Position numbers and translations under genes: made by a program. A stretch of 64,000 bases of DNA from Ktedonobacterales bacterium (GTDB taxonomy: Bacteria > Chloroflexota > Ktedonobacteria > Ktedonobacterales > DATBGS01), in NCBI GenBank assembly GCA_036557285.1, contig DATBHW010000011.1, positions 96,657 through 160,656 on the forward strand, read 5' to 3'. The notes beneath the pieces are model-generated. The model was not told where the DNA came from. It saw only the letters and a list, made by a program, of their open reading frames with translations, and did no database searches. Each line of letters begins with the position of its first letter. Position 1 is the stretch's first letter. This document shows, piece after piece, positions 32,824-41,681 of this stretch.

Positions 32824-33736
32824 TAACGCGCTTGACCTGGAGGGTATCTACCCTCCGGTACCCACCTTTTTCGATGCCAGGGGAGAACTGGACCTTGCCA
32901 CGCTGCACAACCATATCCAGCGGCTGACCGAGCCGGGGAATTGTTGGGTAGCGGGGATAGTGGCGCTTGGCTCCAATGGTGAGGCGGCGCATCTTGACGA
33001 CACTGAGCGCGGCGAGGTAATTCGGGCGATTCGGGAAACTGCCCCCGCTGCTGTGCCGGTGCTGGCGGGGGCCAGCGCCCAATCAACGCGTGCCACGTTG
33101 GCGCTTTGCGAGGCTGCCGCGCGCGATGGGGCGGCGGCGGCGCTCGTCTTGCCGCCCTCCTATTTCCGGGGGCAGATGACGATGCAGGCGTTGGTGCGCC
33201 ATTATCATATGGTGGCGGATGCCAGCCCCATTCCCGTGGTGATCTATAACATGCCTGGCAGCACCGGCGGGCTTGATCTAGATGCGGCCACGATTCTGGC
33301 TATCGCTGAGCATCCGCGAGTGATCGGCGTCAAAGATAGCGCCGGGAACGTGACGAAACTGACTGAGATTGCGGCGCGGGCGCGCGCGGGCTTCCGAACG
33401 CTGGCGGGCAGCGCGGGATTTCTGCTGCCTGCGCTGGTGGTTGGAGCAAGCGGCGCGGTGGCGGCATTAGCCAATATTCTGCCGCGCCAGTGCCATGACC
33501 TGATCGAGCTTTTCCACCAGGGGAAGCTCGCTGAAGCGCGTGAACTTCAGGCGCGCCTGACGCCGATCAATACCGCTGTGACCTCTGGCTATGGGGTGCC
33601 TGGCCTGAAAGCGGCGCTGGAACTGAGCGCAGGCTATGGAGGCGCGCCGCGCGCGCCATTGCTTGCCCTGGGCGAGAGTGAACGCGAGCAGGTCAAGCGT
33701 TTGCTGACGCTGGCGTATCCTGCCTGGCAAAAGTGA
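32816..33736 (+). CDS. DapA-family aldolase (dihydrodipicolinate synthase/N-acetylneuraminate lyase superfamily)
   Basis: The 306-residue TIM-barrel protein has the Schiff-base lysine (VIGVKDSAG), the catalytic Tyr (VVIYNMPG) and the start motif EGIYPPVPTFF. The carboxylate-binding motif reads GSNGEAAHL where true DapA has GTTGE, so a related aldolase or lyase acting on 2-oxo acids is more likely than lysine synthesis. It overlaps the cupin gene by eight bases and is the last gene of the M20-cupin-aldolase unit, which looks catabolic. Confidence 0.9.
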   Translation: MSDNALDLEGIYPPVPTFFDARGELDLATLHNHIQRLTEPGNCWVAGIVALGSNGEAAHLDDTERGEVIRAIRETAPAAVPVLAGASAQSTRATLALCEAAARDGAAAALVLPPSYFRGQMTMQALVRHYHMVADASPIPVVIYNMPGSTGGLDLDAATILAIAEHPRVIGVKDSAGNVTKLTEIAARARAGFRTLAGSAGFLLPALVVGASGAVAALANILPRQCHDLIELFHQGKLAEARELQARLTPINTAVTSGYGVPGLKAALELSAGYGGAPRAPLLALGESEREQVKRLLTLAYPAWQK

Positions 33737-33787
33737 GCAGGCACAGGTAAGAAGGCCGATCAGGCCGCTGCCCTCTTTATCAGCGCG

Positions 33788-34180
33788 CTATGCTCTGGCT
33801 TTTTCTTCAATGCGGCTGAGGAAGCGTTCAAGGTTGATGATGAAACGCTCGTGCTGGCCCTCGCCAATGAGTTCCTTTTCGTCGCGCGCCTCGACGCGGA
33901 AGACGAGACGCCGTCCATCAACCTCCAGTAGCTCTGCTGTCGTCGTGACTTTCATGCCGATTGGCGTTGCCGCCAGGTGGCGTATGTCTATCCGCGAGCC
34001 AACGCTGCTCTGGCCTTCGGGGAGCACCTGCTGGACGGCGCTAAAGGCAGCATTTTCCATCAATCCAATCATCATCGGCGTTGCAAATACGTGTACACCG
34101 CCAGCGCCAAAATGCGCGGCGGTGTGTTCTTCGGCAACGACCAGCGATGAGGAGCCTCGCAGGCCAGGCTTGAGTTCCAT
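33788..34180 (-). CDS. FlK-like thioesterase (hotdog fold)
   Basis: The 130-residue protein fits the fluoroacetyl-CoA thioesterase-like family: AAHFGAGGVHVFATPMMIGLMENAA (helix with Glu), SSVGSRIDIRHLAATPIGMKVT, and EARDEKELIGEGQHERFIIN with the closing Gly-His. The Thr/Glu/His set of FlK is partly present, so some acyl-CoA thioester is the likely substrate; fluoroacetyl-CoA itself is unproven. The ATG chosen follows AGGAGG nine bases upstream. It is convergent with the aldolase gene. Confidence 0.88.
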   Translation of the reverse strand: MELKPGLRGSSSLVVAEEHTAAHFGAGGVHVFATPMMIGLMENAAFSAVQQVLPEGQSSVGSRIDIRHLAATPIGMKVTTTAELLEVDGRRLVFRVEARDEKELIGEGQHERFIINLERFLSRIEEKARA

Positions 34181-34303
34181 AACATGATCCTCCTCAGTCA
34201 TTCTAAAACTGGCCGTATTGTAACACAGGTCGGCCTGCGATCCTGTGGAGGGAGGCTTTTCGCATCCGTTTCAAGGCAGGCGCCGCCAGGCTGGGAATCT
34301 GGC

Positions 34304-34332
34304 TTGTTATCTCGGATGAACTGTGCTATGCT
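34304..34332 (+). promoter_or_regulatory. Probable promoter of dinB
   Basis: TTGTTA (34304-34309) and TATGCT (34327-34332) are separated by 17 bases, placing a transcription start near 34340, about 68 bases before the DinB start. Confidence 0.55.
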
Positions 34333-34342
34333 CACAGTGATA

Positions 34343-34354
34343 GAACATTTGTTT
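34343..34354 (+). promoter_or_regulatory. Possible LexA operator (GAAC-N4-GTTT) at the dinB promoter
   Basis: GAAC at 34343-34346, four bases, then GTTT at 34351-34354. This matches the Gram-positive type LexA box GAAC-N4-GTTC with one change. It overlaps the expected transcription start of dinB, a standard SOS gene, which is the right place for a repressor site. Confidence 0.45.
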
Positions 34355-34407
34355 TAATATCTTCATAATGTCTTCAATGAAGATGATTGTTCCCAGGAGA
34401 TGTGGCG

Positions 34408-35598
34408 ATGCCACGCACTATCATTCATCTGGACCTGGATGCTTTCTTCTGTGCCGTCGAAGAGCAGCGTGATCCCTCGCTGGTAGGCAAGTCGTTCGCT
34501 GTCGGTGGACGGCCCGAAGAGCGCGGTGTGGTTGCCTCTTGCTCGTATGCCGCTCGCCGGTTCGGGATCCATTCGGCGCTCTCGATGGCCCAGGCTCGCC
34601 ATCGCTGTCCGCACCTATTGATTGTGCCTGCGCGCTTTGCGGCCTATCGCGCGGCCTCTGCGCAGGTCATGGATCGCTTGCGCGCACTGACGCCTCTGGT
34701 GGAGCAGCTTTCTATAGATGAGGCTTTTCTGGATGTGAGCGATGCATCGCTGCCAGGGGAACTCCTGGCGTCACGCCTCCAGGCGACTATTCGCAAAGAA
34801 CTGGGCCTGCCTTGCTCCCTGGGTGTGGCGACCAACAAACTGGTCGCCAAAATTGCTACCGACGTGGGCAAGGCGTCTGCGCAGACTGGCGCTTCGCCCA
34901 ATGCGCTGTGTGTGGTTCCTGCCGGGACAGAAGCGATGTTCCTTGCTCCCCTGCCGACACGGGCGTTGTGGGGCATTGGCCCCAAGACCGCCGAGCGTCT
35001 GGCGGCTCTGGGCATACAGACGATTGGTGATCTGGCGAGCTATCCAGAGGCCGAGTTAGCGCGTCGTTTCGGTAAGTATGGTCAGGAATTGGCGCGCCAC
35101 GCGAGGGGGATCGATGAGCGCGCTCTCCAACTCACGCATGTTGCCAGGTCACTTTCTAAAGAAACGACCTTCGCGCAGGATGTCTCCGAGGAAGAGACGC
35201 TGCGACAGACCATCCGCGCCCAGGCAGCAGCGGTGAGTCAGTCGTTGCAACGCAAAGGGATGAGCGGAGGTACGGTGAGGTTGAAGCTGCGCTGGCCGGA
35301 TTTTACAACGATTACACGCCAGGCGACACTAGCAGCGCCAACCAACCAGGAAGCAGTGATCGCAGCAACGGCTGCCCGGCTCTTTGCGCAGGTCTGGCAG
35401 GCGGGGCGTTCGGTACGCCTGTTGGGGGTAGGCGTCAGCGGATTGGGCGTATCGCTTTGCCAGCCCAGCCTTTGGGAACGCGAGCCGACCCCGGATGATG
35501 AAAAGCGGCGGCAAGTCCAGGCGACTGTAGCCCTGCTGCGAGCGCGCTTTGGGGAGGAGGTGGTATGGTGGGGAGGAAGAGAACACAGCGGCGATTGA
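34408..35598 (+). CDS. dinB: DNA polymerase IV (Y family)
   Basis: The 396-residue translesion polymerase has catalytic acidic residues in HLDLDAFFCAVEE and SIDEAFLDVS, the steric-gate region, a helix-hairpin-helix (LWGIGPKTAERLAALGI), and the little-finger domain (about 245-345). No clear C-terminal clamp-binding peptide is seen in the last residues (VVWWGGREHSGD). It copies across lesions at low fidelity. The ATG has AGGAG upstream. A promoter and a LexA-like box precede it, suggesting damage induction. Confidence 0.96.
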   Translation: MPRTIIHLDLDAFFCAVEEQRDPSLVGKSFAVGGRPEERGVVASCSYAARRFGIHSALSMAQARHRCPHLLIVPARFAAYRAASAQVMDRLRALTPLVEQLSIDEAFLDVSDASLPGELLASRLQATIRKELGLPCSLGVATNKLVAKIATDVGKASAQTGASPNALCVVPAGTEAMFLAPLPTRALWGIGPKTAERLAALGIQTIGDLASYPEAELARRFGKYGQELARHARGIDERALQLTHVARSLSKETTFAQDVSEEETLRQTIRAQAAAVSQSLQRKGMSGGTVRLKLRWPDFTTITRQATLAAPTNQEAVIAATAARLFAQVWQAGRSVRLLGVGVSGLGVSLCQPSLWEREPTPDDEKRRQVQATVALLRARFGEEVVWWGGREHSGD

Positions 35599-35615
35599 CG
35601 GGAATCATGTGAGAA

Positions 35616-36560
35616 TTATCCGACGCTCAGGCCGCTGCCCAGTATCCATCCTTCCTCTGTGACACAGCGGGCAAGTGCTTCAGACGATAGATAAGCGGGC
35701 TTTGCGAAGAGAACGCCAAGCTGATTTGTAGTATCCAGGTGAGCCAGCCATCTCACGGCTGCTCGAACCTGGGCCTGGTCGCGGATGGCGATGTGTGGGT
35801 CAAGAGGATCGGGTACAAGACCAGGCCAGATTTCGGCGAAGATGATGGCTGGCCCCCGGTCGGAGGTGGGGGCAGGCGTAAATCCAGTTTCCAACGGCCA
35901 GATGTGGCTTACACTTTCCAGAGCCGGGTCGCTGCGCAAGCGGGAGATGGCGGGAATACCGACCAGCGCCTGCCCGCCGACGCTGCCGACACCATAGAGC
36001 TTCCAGGTAGGCTGTATCCCGCGTGTCTTGTATTCGGTCAGACGAAGGCGATCCAGGGATAGCCCAGCGCGAACCGGATAGGGATAGCTGGGGCTGGTTG
36101 GAGCCAGCGCAGACAGGCGCATTCCAGAGGGACAGCCCCAGAGCGGTCCGGGGACTGGGCCGTCGCACCGGGCATTTAGGGCAGCAGCAACCTGAAAGCG
36201 GTTATTCGCGTTGGTGGCATCATCAACCATCAATCGTTGTAGCTCTTCCCAGAGCTTCCGCCAGGGTGGGCTATCGCCGCTGAGTCCTAGAGCGGCGCTG
36301 TATCCAGCGGGGTATCCAAGGGGGAAATCGAAGCCAAGCAATACCCTCCTCCCGGCCCCCATATGCTGAAGCAGCCGCGTGCGGAGGTAGTCAATACAGG
36401 CATGCCTTGTGCGCCAGTAGATTTCGCTGCAAGATGTTTCAGCGGCCTGATTAGGCGCAAACCGTTCGCCAACCCACAACGCATCGCGGGTCGGCGCTGC
36501 CGGACTGGGCGCGCTTCGTGCGCTCCAATCAACGGCAAGATAGACATCGAAGAGGCGCAT
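35616..36560 (-). CDS. Unrecognised protein with a VDWSAR start (possibly DUF429/RNase H-like)
   Basis: The 314-residue protein begins DVYLAVDWSARSAP and contains LLGFDFPLGYPAGY and AEIWPGLVPDP. The acidic residues at strand ends (VDWS, FDFPLG, AEIWP) recall the DUF429 RNase-H-like fold, but I cannot confirm this. Soluble, no signal peptide or membrane helix. The ATG follows GAGG at 12 bases; a TTG six codons upstream is possible. It starts 14 bases after the pseudokinase gene and so probably ends the M48-dynamin-pseudokinase transcript. It faces dinB convergently, 17 bases away. Confidence 0.65.
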   Translation of the reverse strand: MRLFDVYLAVDWSARSAPSPAAPTRDALWVGERFAPNQAAETSCSEIYWRTRHACIDYLRTRLLQHMGAGRRVLLGFDFPLGYPAGYSAALGLSGDSPPWRKLWEELQRLMVDDATNANNRFQVAAALNARCDGPVPGPLWGCPSGMRLSALAPTSPSYPYPVRAGLSLDRLRLTEYKTRGIQPTWKLYGVGSVGGQALVGIPAISRLRSDPALESVSHIWPLETGFTPAPTSDRGPAIIFAEIWPGLVPDPLDPHIAIRDQAQVRAAVRWLAHLDTTNQLGVLFAKPAYLSSEALARCVTEEGWILGSGLSVG

Positions 36561-36574
36561 GCTGTAGCTCTGCC

Positions 36575-37720
36575 TCAATGCGCCAGGAGATAGGCGAGTC
36601 CTATCACTGCCGCTACAATGATAGCGATAATGCAGCCCACAGTATTCGAGCGCGCTGCGCGTTTAGCAGCAGGCGAAGGCTGCCAGCTTGGCTGCTGCGC
36701 AGATCGTTGAGGCGCCGCTGGCTGCCTCGGCCATGCTTGTGGCGTCGGCATCTGGCCTGCTGGCGGGTATGGAGCCGCCGGGTGAGGTGTGGGGGAGCGC
36801 GCGGGCTGTGGAGCCGCTGGTCGCGCTGCTGCCGCAGCATGCTGAGAGGCAGGTCTAGTTGCCGCAGCCGAAGCCGCGCCAGCCTGAGACACTGGCTCTG
36901 CCTGGGCAGCTTCTTCGAGCGCGGCAGCAAATGCCCGTATGCTTGCAAAGCGTTTCGCCGGATCTTTCGCCAGCGTTCGCATCACGACCCGCTCAACTGC
37001 TGGGGAGATAGTTGGCGCCTTCCCGCGCAAGGGCGGAGGAGCCGCCGTAAGGTGTTGTTTAGCCTGGTCGGCGGGAGACCCCTCAAAGGGCAGTGAGCCG
37101 CTGAGCCATTCGTAAACCATGACTCCCAGCGTATACTGGTCACTGGCCGGGGATGGTTTCCCCTGAAACTGCTCTGGAGCCAAATAGGCCGCTGTGCCCT
37201 TGATCGCTCCAGACCCCTCAGGCGTCTGCATATCTGCCGATTGGTACGCAGCCGCGAGATAAAAGCCACTGAGCAAGGTTTCGTCGTGCCGCCCCAAGAG
37301 CAGGTTTTCCGGCCTCAGCGCCTGATGAATAACTCCTTGCTCGTGGGCATATTGCAAAGCATCGGCAGCTTGTTTGATGGCAGGTAAGATCGTCTCCAGT
37401 GCAACTGGCTCACCACCAGGGTAGCGCCGGCGCAGTGTGCCGCCGGGCGCGTAGTCCATCACCAGGAAGGCGCTCTGGTCCTGAACATCGAAACCCAGTA
37501 TACGCGCGATATGAGGATGGATAAGCGCGGCAAGGGCGCGCGCCTCCGCGCGAAAAGTATCGATCTCTTCCGTTGTTGTCAGTGGACGCCGCAGAAGCTT
37601 GATAACAACATTGATGCGCGAGTAGCGTTGCTCGCCACGATATATCTCAGCAGTGGCGCTCTCTGCTAGTAAGCTGGTAAGCTGATATACGCCAAACTGT
37701 TGGCCCACCCGGTCAGCCAT
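36575..37720 (-). CDS. Membrane-anchored Ser/Thr pseudokinase
   Basis: The 381-residue protein has a kinase fold (about 10-270) and a C-terminal membrane helix (VGCIIAIIVAAVIGLAYLL). The fold is clear (VVIKLL Lys41, IHPHIARILGFD, APEQF, DQYTLGVMVYEWLSGSLPF), but catalytic motifs are lost. The glycine loop reads LLAESATAE with no Gly. The catalytic loop reads HQALRPEN, with Ala134 in place of the essential Asp. DFG reads SGF with Gly152 in place of the metal-binding Asp. The Pro/Ala/Gln-rich linker spans about 280-355. It should bind or scaffold rather than phosphorylate. It follows three dynamin-like genes on the same strand. Confidence 0.88.
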   Translation of the reverse strand: MADRVGQQFGVYQLTSLLAESATAEIYRGEQRYSRINVVIKLLRRPLTTTEEIDTFRAEARALAALIHPHIARILGFDVQDQSAFLVMDYAPGGTLRRRYPGGEPVALETILPAIKQAADALQYAHEQGVIHQALRPENLLLGRHDETLLSGFYLAAAYQSADMQTPEGSGAIKGTAAYLAPEQFQGKPSPASDQYTLGVMVYEWLSGSLPFEGSPADQAKQHLTAAPPPLRGKAPTISPAVERVVMRTLAKDPAKRFASIRAFAAALEEAAQAEPVSQAGAASAAATRPASQHAAAAARPAAPQPARSPTPHPAAPYPPAGQMPTPQAWPRQPAAPQRSAQQPSWQPSPAAKRAARSNTVGCIIAIIVAAVIGLAYLLAH

Positions 37721-37871
37721 CGGCTGCCTCCTCTCGTGAGGAGCTATCGAGCTGTTTCTGTGGTTTCCAGCCCCTCATTCGTATTGTAGGGCCGCTAGAT
37801 TGGCGCGTCAAGAGAATTATCACGTCGGGGCGGTCGGCGGTATCCAACGAAGAGAAGTCAGCGAACAGCGG

Positions 37872-39542
37872 TTAGAGGGCAAGTGTTTGTTGAACCTCAT
37901 CGAGCGCCTGCTGAAAATCGTTGGCCCACTTGACCAGCCCGCGATAATAGCCCTCAATCTGGTGCGCGGCTTGAAGGCTGGCTGATGGTTCCATAGTTGG
38001 CTGATGAGTCTGCCCAAAACGCCGGACCAATATTTCCACTTGCTCAAGGTAGGTTTCCGCCTCTCTTCGCAGCGCCGGAAGCACCTCAAGCGCGCCTTGC
38101 TCCACCGTTTCGAGCAGCTTCTGCCTGGCGTCCTCGGTGAGCAGCGCCCTGGTAATCCAGTTGACGAACATGGGGCCAACGAAGCCGCTTTCCAGCCAGG
38201 TATTCAGGACCATGCCAGCCCCAACGGCCAGCTTTGCCGAAGCATCTTTGATCGTCCCCATCTCGATGGCTCCCTTTGCTCCTGGCTCGAAGATAAGAAC
38301 CGGAACGGCTAACTCCCCAAGCTCGTGCCTGGTTCTTTGATTTACTGTGCGGGCATAGGTCATGATGGCTCCCTCAAAGCAGAGGCGCAGCTTCTCCTTG
38401 GAAGCCCAGCGCTCGTCGGAGTCAATGAGGTCTTGCGCATGCTGCACACAGTCCTGAATAAATCGTTCGCCGAGCTTTCCTAGATTGCTTTTGAACACAC
38501 TGAGACCCAGCAGAACATCATCGGCCTCGCGCTTAAACTGCGCCTGGCGTTGAGCCAGCGCGGCGGTTTCCTGCCTCTCCAGTTCCGAGGTCGTTTGCTG
38601 AGTCTCGGCCAGGCTTGTTTGCAGAATAGTGTGCGCCCTGCCAAGATAGTAGGTGAGGATGCCTAAGCGGGACCGCGCGATCACTTTCTCAAGGGTTGGA
38701 CTGTTCAAAAGGGCTTCCAACCATTGCTCGAACGCGCGCAATCCGGCCACAGCGTCGTCCTGCTGCTGGCCGGTTTTCCGCGCCTCCAGCGCCCCCCTGG
38801 CCTCGGTGGCGAACACGGCTGGACACCCTATCAAGGTGTTGCCATGCCCCTCCAGGCTCGCGCGCGCCCAGACCAGCAGGTCGTCTTTGTCTTCTGCATC
38901 AATCATATCGAGCCGATTGACGATAAAGACGAGATTGCCTTGAAGTAGTTCCTGCGCTCGCTGCGCCGCCGTTCTTTCTTCGTCAGACAGCAACTTGACC
39001 GCTGAAAGCACCATGACGGCCAGATCGGACCGCGCTAATTCCTGGTAGCAGCGTTCAGTGAGCGTCGGGGTATCCATCAATCCTGGCGTATCAGCCAGTA
39101 TACACCTATGCTTCAGGAGAGCGAGCGGCAGGTGAATCAAGACTTCCTCACCGCCTGTCGGCGCTTTGGCGCCAGCGCCCGAAAGATCGAGGAACACGTA
39201 TCGGCCAATCTCATCAAGCAAAATAGACTCTTCACGCGCTTTGCCATCTGGCGAGCGGTGAACGACGCTGGCTGACGCCTGCGGCGCATAGCAGACTTTG
39301 GTGATGACGCCAGTGGCGCGATTGGCGCGCGCGGGGAGCAGCGACCAGCCCATGATCGCGTTGAGCAGCGTTGATTTGCCAGCCTTAAAGCCGCCAAAGA
39401 AAGTGATCTGTGCTTCCTGGCGCCAGAGGACTTCCTGCAAGCTGACAATCGGCTGAAGCGCTGCCTTCAGCGGCGTTGGCGCGTGCGCTATCGGGACGGC
39501 GAAGAATGGTTCCAGCGGGGCAAGGCATTCTAGAAACTCCAT
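37872..39542 (-). CDS. Dynamin-like GTPase, third transcribed of the tandem set
   Basis: The 556-residue protein has an intact GTPase domain: P-loop GGFKAGKST (about residues 50-58), switch I Thr (RATGVITKV), DTPG (ADTPGLMDTP) and an NRLD-type G4 motif (VNRLDMID). Helical stalk-like segments follow (about 290-555, SLAETQQTTSELERQETAAL). A hydrophobic region near 420-450 (VGAGMVLNTWLESGFVGPMFV) may touch membranes. The family remodels or fuses membranes in a GTP-dependent way. It begins 15 bases after the previous dynamin-like gene. Confidence 0.87.
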   Translation of the reverse strand: MEFLECLAPLEPFFAVPIAHAPTPLKAALQPIVSLQEVLWRQEAQITFFGGFKAGKSTLLNAIMGWSLLPARANRATGVITKVCYAPQASASVVHRSPDGKAREESILLDEIGRYVFLDLSGAGAKAPTGGEEVLIHLPLALLKHRCILADTPGLMDTPTLTERCYQELARSDLAVMVLSAVKLLSDEERTAAQRAQELLQGNLVFIVNRLDMIDAEDKDDLLVWARASLEGHGNTLIGCPAVFATEARGALEARKTGQQQDDAVAGLRAFEQWLEALLNSPTLEKVIARSRLGILTYYLGRAHTILQTSLAETQQTTSELERQETAALAQRQAQFKREADDVLLGLSVFKSNLGKLGERFIQDCVQHAQDLIDSDERWASKEKLRLCFEGAIMTYARTVNQRTRHELGELAVPVLIFEPGAKGAIEMGTIKDASAKLAVGAGMVLNTWLESGFVGPMFVNWITRALLTEDARQKLLETVEQGALEVLPALRREAETYLEQVEILVRRFGQTHQPTMEPSASLQAAHQIEGYYRGLVKWANDFQQALDEVQQTLAL

Positions 39543-39557
39543 CCTGCTTCTGCCCCT

Positions 39558-41681
39558 CTATGCCCGATGATCGGCTGGCAAGAGATGCGCGCCGCCGGTC
39601 AAATGGTCCAGTTCTTCAGGCGTAAGATGTTTCATATGGACAACCTGGCTGGCGGTATTCAGAAGTTCAAGTAATTCTGTATGCAGCCGGTCCAGGCGCA
39701 GCTTTTCCTGCTCCATAGAAAAGCCCTCCTGCTCTTTTGTATGGATAATGGACTGTTGCGCGCGCCGCGCCTCTTCAATATGATCATGCAGCGCATTTGT
39801 TGTCTGCCCGGCCAGATCGGCGAAGACCTGTTCGACGCGGCGGTAGATTTCATCCTGTTTCGTCGGCGCTTCCTTTGCCAGATTCTCGTGCAGCTTCTCG
39901 CCCAGGGGCTTGAGTACCCAGGCGCTGAAGACCGGGCCTTGCGCTACCTGCGCTAGAAACTCGTCTATGAGCAAAAGCAGCCAGCCCCAGGAGGCAAGAC
40001 CTCCGAAAAAGCTAAAGATGGTGCTGACTGTTACGGCCTGCTGAAGCGCTTGTCCGAAGAACCCTTCCCAATCACGCTGTTTCAGCATACTCCCTGTCAT
40101 TTGGGAGAGATCGGCCATACCCAACAGCAGGCGTGATTGCCCTGTCCCTGGCGGGTAGGGCTGGTGGTTACGCTCATTTTTTCCGAGGGCAAAGATGTTC
40201 CCAATGGCTTCAAGCTCGCGCTGAAACTCTTCTGCCTGCGCCTCGATCTCGTTGGTCAGTTTCTTGACATCCGGTTGGACCAGGGCTGGTATACTTTCGG
40301 ACCATTGAGTCAGCTTCACTTGCAGATAGCTTCTGATCTCGCTTTTAATCGAAGCGACCACGCTCTCTTTGGCCTCCTGGGAGAGGAAAGACTTGAGCAA
40401 ATCGCTTGCGCGCATCGCTTCCGTCAGGTTCATCAGTTTGATCGAATCTTCCGGCCAGGTATCGCGCATCCGTTCGATGAAATCAAGCAAACTGGCATAT
40501 ATTTTTTGTTTGATGCTTTCGCCAAAGAAGAGAATCGCGCGCTCAATATCCTTCTTAGTGAGGTCTAAGGCTGCTAAGCGCAGTTCTGCCTCATCCCGGC
40601 GCTGCTCCAGGTCTTCTAACGGCTCGCCTAATGAGTGTTTCTGCTGGGCGATGCGTCGGCGCGCGTTTGCGACGATAGAGGCCAACGTCTGAACAGCGCC
40701 TTCCAGCGACGCCGTCAGTTTCTCGTCGGTAGTGAGGAATTGCTCCAGTTCTGCTTCCAGCGCGGGCAGACCCGAAGATTCGAGGAGCGCCGTGTTGTTG
40801 GGAATGGCTATGCGTGCCTCCAGCGCGCCCCTGGCGTTCACGAAAAAGACGCGCCGGGTATAGAAGGCTTCGTCGAATTGCCCCTGTTCATCGGTGAAAT
40901 GAGGCTTCAAGGATTGTTGTACCCAACCTTTGATGCTTTCGACTTCTGCCTGATCAATCTGGTTAATGCGGTTGACTACGAAGAAGACGTGATTGAGCCG
41001 TCCCACGCCCAGTTGCTCGATGTAGGCCCGCTCGGCCTCAGTCAGAATGCTGATGGCATTGAGGACAACGATGACCGCCTGCGCCTGCTTGAGAAAGTTC
41101 GTTGACACCCTTGTTCGGCTGATATGCTCGCCCAGTCCAGGAGAATCGATCAGGCGCACGCCATTGGCGCAGAAGGGGTGCTGGCATTCAATCCGCGCAT
41201 ACTCAACGTCTTGAAAGCGATCAAGATACTGCTGCTGCTTGAGCGTCTGAATGTCGCGCTCGCTGAGTTGAAATTCCCCGACAAAGGCATCCCAGCTTAA
41301 GCGGCGCGGCGTAGCTTTGCCTGCCTCATAGATCGCCACATCTTCACGCTCTCCATAGACCAGTTCGGTAATGATGGCTGTTGTGGGCGCGGCTCTGGCA
41401 GGAAGGGTCTTGTGTCCCAGCATTGCATTCAGCAGGGTACTCTTGCCGTTCTTGAACTCGCCCAGCACCAGTACCTTGAAGATGCCTTGCTCAATGTCGT
41501 CGGCTCTGATTCTGAGGCTGGCAGCATCGCTGATCAGTCCCAATCCTGGCAGCGCCTGGCCGTCGGTTTTCAGCGCAACGGGTGCCTGCCCTGGCTCGCC
41601 AATCAGCGTCGCTGCGTCGCGTAACACAGCCAGCAGCGCCTGCACTTTCTGCTGGGTTGCGCTAAATCCACCGCTGCTCAT
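39558..41681 (-). CDS. Dynamin-like GTPase, second transcribed, with a membrane-inserting region
   Basis: The 707-residue protein has P-loop GEFKNGKS (residues 74-81), switch I (APTTAIITELVYG), DSPG (179-182) and a G4 region NRINQID. A long helical stalk follows, with a hydrophobic paddle (VSTIFSFFGGLASWGWLLLLI, about residue 550) typical of bacterial dynamins. The C-terminal helices are strongly charged. Its ATG overlaps the stop of the upstream gene (ATGA), so both chains are made together and may form a hetero-oligomer as known tandem bacterial dynamins do. Confidence 0.92.
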   Translation of the reverse strand: MSSGGFSATQQKVQALLAVLRDAATLIGEPGQAPVALKTDGQALPGLGLISDAASLRIRADDIEQGIFKVLVLGEFKNGKSTLLNAMLGHKTLPARAAPTTAIITELVYGEREDVAIYEAGKATPRRLSWDAFVGEFQLSERDIQTLKQQQYLDRFQDVEYARIECQHPFCANGVRLIDSPGLGEHISRTRVSTNFLKQAQAVIVVLNAISILTEAERAYIEQLGVGRLNHVFFVVNRINQIDQAEVESIKGWVQQSLKPHFTDEQGQFDEAFYTRRVFFVNARGALEARIAIPNNTALLESSGLPALEAELEQFLTTDEKLTASLEGAVQTLASIVANARRRIAQQKHSLGEPLEDLEQRRDEAELRLAALDLTKKDIERAILFFGESIKQKIYASLLDFIERMRDTWPEDSIKLMNLTEAMRASDLLKSFLSQEAKESVVASIKSEIRSYLQVKLTQWSESIPALVQPDVKKLTNEIEAQAEEFQRELEAIGNIFALGKNERNHQPYPPGTGQSRLLLGMADLSQMTGSMLKQRDWEGFFGQALQQAVTVSTIFSFFGGLASWGWLLLLIDEFLAQVAQGPVFSAWVLKPLGEKLHENLAKEAPTKQDEIYRRVEQVFADLAGQTTNALHDHIEEARRAQQSIIHTKEQEGFSMEQEKLRLDRLHTELLELLNTASQVVHMKHLTPEELDHLTGGAHLLPADHRA

